Shown: one piece after another, positions 34,617-34,646 of the stretch
How positions within the stretch are numbered: the first letter of the stretch is position 1
How the letters are laid out: each line of letters begins with the position of its first letter
Assembly: GCA_013298875.1 (NCBI GenBank)
Contig: JAAFJH010000014.1
Span: 1-34,646 of the forward strand
Length of the DNA: 34,646 nucleotides
DNA from: Synechococcales cyanobacterium bin2.concoct.b11b12b14.033
GTDB taxonomy: Bacteria; Cyanobacteriota; Vampirovibrionia; Caenarcaniphilales; Caenarcanaceae
Reading direction: 5' to 3'
Program-made: the position numbers and the translations under genes
The notes under the pieces: generated by a model
What the model was told of the DNA's origin: nothing
Databases searched by the model: none
What the model saw: only the letters and a program-made list of their open reading frames with translations

Positions 34617-34646
34617 AGCCAAATTAGTCGATGCAATTTTTTTATA
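34617..34646. repeat. 30-bp repeat element, copy 2 (at window edge)
   Basis: 28 of 30 bases match the copy at 32784-32813. It runs to the window end, so it may be longer. It lies about 270 bp upstream of the EF-hand gene start. The rest of the spacer 34414-34616 holds no open gene; one TTGACA is seen on the minus strand without a good -10 box. Confidence 0.7.

Overview
The window is an AT-rich chromosomal segment of a bacterium, with long A/T-only spacers and codon choice dominated by A/T third positions. It carries core genes (argS, lysS, gatB, gyrB, yidC, ybeY, a tRNA-Pro) mixed with many lineage-specific genes. The first 55 residues of YidC follow the cyanobacterial pattern. Together with a DUF2721 protein, pentapeptide-repeat proteins and several Ser/Asn-rich orphan proteins, this suggests a non-photosynthetic cyanobacterial relative (Vampirovibrionia/Melainabacteria type). 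That placement is an inference; no rRNA or photosynthesis gene is present. No insertion sequence, prophage, CRISPR array or replication origin was seen.

Layout. 1-990: the end of an alpha/beta hydrolase overlapping a TetR regulator. 1054-4377: argS (-), then divergently an exported phosphodiester glycosidase and a small orphan (+). 4378-7898: a 16-bp A/T-rich palindrome followed by a 1109-residue pentapeptide-repeat protein with two solenoids and an unrecognised C-terminal half. 7928-11782: an HtrA protease (-), lysS (+) and a membrane-anchored Cam-type gamma carbonic anhydrase (+). 11826-16014 (-): a membrane orphan, a secreted glycine-zipper protein, a UbiB/ABC1-family protein and a coiled-coil protein. 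16295-16528 (+): a 77-residue orphan. 16534-19178 (-): a compact gatB, DUF2721, VOC, Nfu-like cluster. 19187-19549 (-): a decayed gene. 19584-21740: a secreted NTF2-like protein (-) divergent from ybeY (+), a DUF456-like membrane protein (-) and tRNA-Pro (-). 21861-27890 (+): rhodanese, gyrB, yidC, a polytopic membrane orphan and a LuxR-type regulator with a pseudo-receiver. 27895-34350 (-): an EF-hand/dockerin-like orphan, an exported pentapeptide protein, a ZIP transporter, a P-loop-less STAND-like TPR protein and an EF-hand protein with an 18-bp tandem repeat.

How the genes relate. The housekeeping genes cover translation (argS, lysS, gatB, tRNA-Pro, ybeY), DNA topology (gyrB), membrane protein insertion and quality control (yidC, htrA) and probably quinone metabolism (UbiB-like). 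The accessory genes lean towards envelope and exported functions. No single multi-gene pathway is evident. The most unusual material is the giant pentapeptide protein, the nucleotide-site-less STAND-like protein, the phosphomimetic-looking pseudo-receiver, the complete Cam-type carbonic anhydrase and a 30-bp element repeated upstream of two neighbouring orphan genes.
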